From positions 1 through 9,022 of the forward strand of contig CAMLKQ010000074.1 in assembly GCA_946480585.1 (NCBI GenBank): a DNA stretch of 9,022 nucleotides. The letters run 5' to 3'. Within the stretch, counting starts at the first letter, position 1; every line of letters begins with the position of its first letter. Both the position numbers and the translations under genes were made by a program. Shown here piece after piece: positions 6,752 through 9,022 of the stretch. This DNA comes from an uncultured Kangiella sp. (lineage in GTDB: Bacteria; Pseudomonadota; Gammaproteobacteria; Enterobacterales; DSM-103792). The notes beneath the pieces were generated by a model. It was not told the origin of the DNA. It did not search any database and saw nothing but the letters and a program-made list of their open reading frames with translations.

Positions 6752-7198
6752 TCAGTCATCGCTCTTGTAGACCGAAAAGGCGGTCAGTGGCAGCCGCTGG
6801 CCGGCCTGATAGTCCTGAATGCACTGCAGTACCAGCGAACTGCGCGGGCCAAAGGCAATGATCTCCGGCAACGTCAGCCAGTGACAGGCATGAATGTCGC
6901 CATCACAAGGCTGGGCGACAGCCTCCGGCGGGACCGTGCCGGCAAAGCAGATGCGCAGGTAATCGCGGCCGTTGCGGGCGGTCAGCCGGTACACGCCGAC
7001 CACAGCGTCCGGTGTGAACGGCAGCCCGGCTTCCTCGGCGACCTCCCGTATGGCGGCGGCGATCAGGCTTTCGCCCGGTTCGACGTGGCCAGCGGGTTGG
7101 TTCAGTACGCGTCGGCCGTCCTGTTTGTCGGACTCTTCGACAACCAGGAAGCGGCCGTCACGTTCAATGATGGCGGCAACAGTGGCGGAAACTTTCAC
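6752..7198 (-). CDS. nudJ: Nudix hydrolase, NudJ-like (phosphatase NudJ)
   Basis: A 148-residue Nudix-fold enzyme. The Nudix box spans residues 37-59, beginning GHVEPGE and ending REVAEEAGL (51-59), with the metal-binding glutamates intact. FLVVEESD (17-24) and NQPAGH (33-38) before it, DGDIHACHWLT, and SLVLQCIQDYQAGQRLPL at the C-terminus, match E. coli NudJ (YmfB), which hydrolyses nucleoside di- and triphosphates and the thiamin precursor HMP-PP. The position just upstream of mnmA also fits nudJ. The frame is open from an ATG at 7312, but that would add 38 residues including a His/Asn-rich pentapeptide repeat not found in homologues. The GTG at 7198 aligns with homologue starts and has AGAGGA eight bases upstream, so it is chosen. 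Its substrate is inferred only from the family. Confidence 0.92.
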   Translation of the reverse strand: MKVSATVAAIIERDGRFLVVEESDKQDGRRVLNQPAGHVEPGESLIAAAIREVAEEAGLPFTPDAVVGVYRLTARNGRDYLRICFAGTVPPEAVAQPCDGDIHACHWLTLPEIIAFGPRSSLVLQCIQDYQAGQRLPLTAFSVYKSDD

Positions 7199-7432
7199 AA
7201 CGCGGTTCCTCTTGTTGTCATAGTGCGTGTTGTCATGGTGAGTGTTGTTATGGTGCGTGTCGGCAGTTTTGTCTATGACACCGCGGCAGGCCGGCGTGAT
7301 GACTGTCAGCATCGTCGCATCGGGTAAAAATGCCGGCCCGCGGCCGACTTGTCAGTCTGTTGCAAGCTCACGTAGCCTTGCCGGACCTGCATGGTCGGCG
7401 CAGCGCTGCCGACGTTATCGGAGTATGCCTTG
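7199..7432. other. Divergent intergenic region between nudJ and the MAPEG gene
   Basis: This 234-base region must hold promoters for both directions. Besides the 15 bp repeats it contains a GC hairpin, CGGCC (7334-7338) and GGCCG (7342-7346). For the plus strand, TTGTCA (7349-7354, five of six) followed after 18 bases by TAGCCT (7373-7378, three of six) is a weak promoter candidate that would give a leader of about 48 bases. TAAAAAT at 7325-7331 is another possible -10 without a good -35. No convincing minus-strand promoter for nudJ was found. Confidence 0.4.
7216..7260. repeat. Three tandem 15 bp repeats in the nudJ leader
   Basis: Three contiguous 15 bp units read TGTCATAGTGCGTGT (7216-7230), TGTCATGGTGAGTGT (7231-7245) and TGTTATGGTGCGTGT (7246-7260) on the plus strand; neighbouring copies differ at two or three positions. 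On the minus strand the array ends 18 bases upstream of the chosen nudJ GTG and runs into ACAACAAGAGGA, which contains the ribosome-binding site. The length is a multiple of three and stays in frame with nudJ, so translation from 7312 through it is formally possible, but the homology-supported start leaves it in the untranslated leader. Confidence 0.85.
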
Positions 7433-7827
7433 ATGTTGTTGCCGATTACCGGTTTTTACGCGGCGTTGTTGGGTCTGCTGGTCATTGTGCTGATTTTGCG
7501 CATCGTTGCCAAACGATGGAAACACCGAATCGGCGTTGGCGATGGTGGGGAAAAATCCTTGCTGCTGGCGATCCGTGCCCATGGCAACGCCATTGAAACC
7601 ATTCCGATCGCGCTGATTCTGCTGGCGGCGCTTGAACTCAACAAAGGCAGTGCCATGACCTTGCACATTTTCGGCGCCACCTTGCTGGTCGGTCGCTTGT
7701 TGCATGCACTCGGGCTGAGCCGATCGCCGAAAGTGAGTGTCGGCCGCTTTGTCGGCACGGTGCTGACCCTCACCGTGATCCTTGGACTCGCGGTGGCCAA
7801 TTTGCTCGCATTTGGGATGGCACGCGC

Positions 7828-7831
<4 letters not shown>
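7433..7831 (+). CDS. MAPEG-family membrane protein (YecN-like)
   Basis: A 132-residue protein with four hydrophobic helices (about 3-23, 56-71, 76-93, 106-127), the size and layout of bacterial MAPEG proteins. Typical segments are RRHRIG-like KHRIGVGDGGE (30-40), LLAIRAHGNAIETIPIAL (44-61, with the conserved RAHGNxxE) and LLVGRLLHALGL (84-95). Eukaryotic MAPEG members are glutathione-dependent enzymes of eicosanoid metabolism; the bacterial YecN-type role is unknown. The frame opens at an ATG at 7391, which would add 14 residues, but the ATG at 7433 has GGAG nine bases upstream and matches the usual N-terminus. Its stop overlaps the start of the next gene (ATGA), so the two are translationally coupled. 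Confidence 0.9.
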
Positions 7832-8883
<1,052 letters not shown>

Positions 8884-8903
8884 GGGCGTGAGTGTTTATT
8901 GAA

Positions 8904-8996
8904 AGATTTTCTTTAGGACGGTTTTCAACAAGGCCGAATTTCAATAACACGATTTTCAAAAACACCGTTTTCAACAACACCGTTTTCAACAACAAG
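8904..8996. repeat. Degenerate tandem array with about 15.5 bp period upstream of the last gene
   Basis: Units start at 8904, 8919, 8935, 8950, 8966 and 8981, alternately 15 and 16 bp apart. The consensus is roughly CGNTTTTCAACAACAC; the last two units share CGTTTTCAACAACA exactly, the inner two are slightly diverged, and the first keeps only GATTTTC. The array fills nearly the whole 121-base gap between the peptidase stop and the next gene and merges with its ribosome-binding site. The alternating 15/16 spacing breaks any reading frame, so it is not coding. There are no spacers, so it is not a CRISPR array. Confidence 0.85.
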
Positions 8997-9000
8997 GAGA
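8994..9000 (+). promoter_or_regulatory. Strong ribosome-binding site of the last gene
   Basis: AAGGAGA ends four bases before the ATG at 9005 (five bases from the GGAG core). It directly follows the CAACAACA tail of the last repeat unit, so the repeat array forms the immediate upstream context of translation initiation. Confidence 0.8.
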
Positions 9001-9004
9001 CGAA

Positions 9005-9022
9005 ATGAAACGTTTGGCTTTT
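9005..9022 (+). CDS. Start of an unknown gene (runs off the window)
   Basis: Only six codons, MKRLAF, are visible before the window ends. The strong ribosome-binding site supports a real start. The Lys-Arg followed by hydrophobic residues could be the beginning of a signal peptide, but six residues cannot prove this. It is 121 bases downstream of the isoaspartyl peptidase gene and on the same strand, so it may be cotranscribed. Confidence 0.65.

Noticed and set aside
7199..7312. A 38-residue N-terminal extension of nudJ, His/Asn rich with a pentapeptide repeat (from the ATG at 7312)
   Set aside because: The Nudix domain already matches homologues from the GTG at 7198, which has a good ribosome-binding site, and the extension is made of the tandem repeat. 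It is in frame, so it is not strictly excluded.
8904..8996. The repeat array as a CRISPR or an origin iteron array
   Set aside because: Units are contiguous with no spacers, are too short and degenerate for CRISPR, and there is no cas, rep or dnaA-type gene or DnaA-box cluster nearby.

Overview
The window looks like chromosomal core DNA of a GC-rich gammaproteobacterium. The evidence is gene content and order: a NudJ-type Nudix hydrolase directly upstream of mnmA, and a YccA/BI-1 membrane protein directly upstream of tusD-tusC-tusB-tusE, an order familiar from Pseudomonas-like genomes. The species cannot be named from the sequence. I see no phage, insertion sequence, CRISPR array, tRNA or rRNA.

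Layout. Everything from 1 to 7198 is on the minus strand, so it reads right to left; everything from 7433 to the end is on the plus strand. The two halves diverge from 7199-7432. Reading the minus strand: nudJ (7198-6752), mnmA (6659-5529) with an intrinsic terminator over its stop codon, the BI-1/YccA protein (5394-4699) with a promoter and palindrome upstream and a strong terminator downstream, then the compact sulfur-relay operon tusD-tusC-tusB-tusE (4604-3163). A second minus-strand unit follows: a CPBP-family membrane protease homologue (3005-2277), a YbhB-like PEBP protein (2214-1738), an exported polysaccharide deacetylase (1741-800), a spermidine-synthase-type membrane protein without its enzyme domain (742-146), and the signal-peptide start of one more gene (72-1). 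On the plus strand are a small MAPEG membrane protein (7433-7831), an exported isoaspartyl peptidase/asparaginase (7828-8883), and the first six codons of another gene (9005 on).

How the genes work together. The clearest theme is tRNA 2-thiolation. TusBCD and TusE pass persulfide sulfur to MnmA, which makes 2-thiouridine at position 34 of tRNA-Lys, -Glu and -Gln. All of these proteins except TusA and the cysteine desulfurase are encoded here within about 3.5 kb. The second minus-strand unit looks like envelope functions, but no shared pathway is evident.

Less ordinary features are non-coding. A degenerate array of about 15.5 bp tandem repeats (8904-8996) runs into the ribosome-binding site of the last gene. 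A perfect-period 15 bp triplicate (7216-7260) sits just upstream of the nudJ ribosome-binding site. A 12 bp palindrome overlaps the predicted yccA -35 box. A -10-like TACAAT abuts the yccA terminator. I did not find a convincing undescribed multi-gene system.
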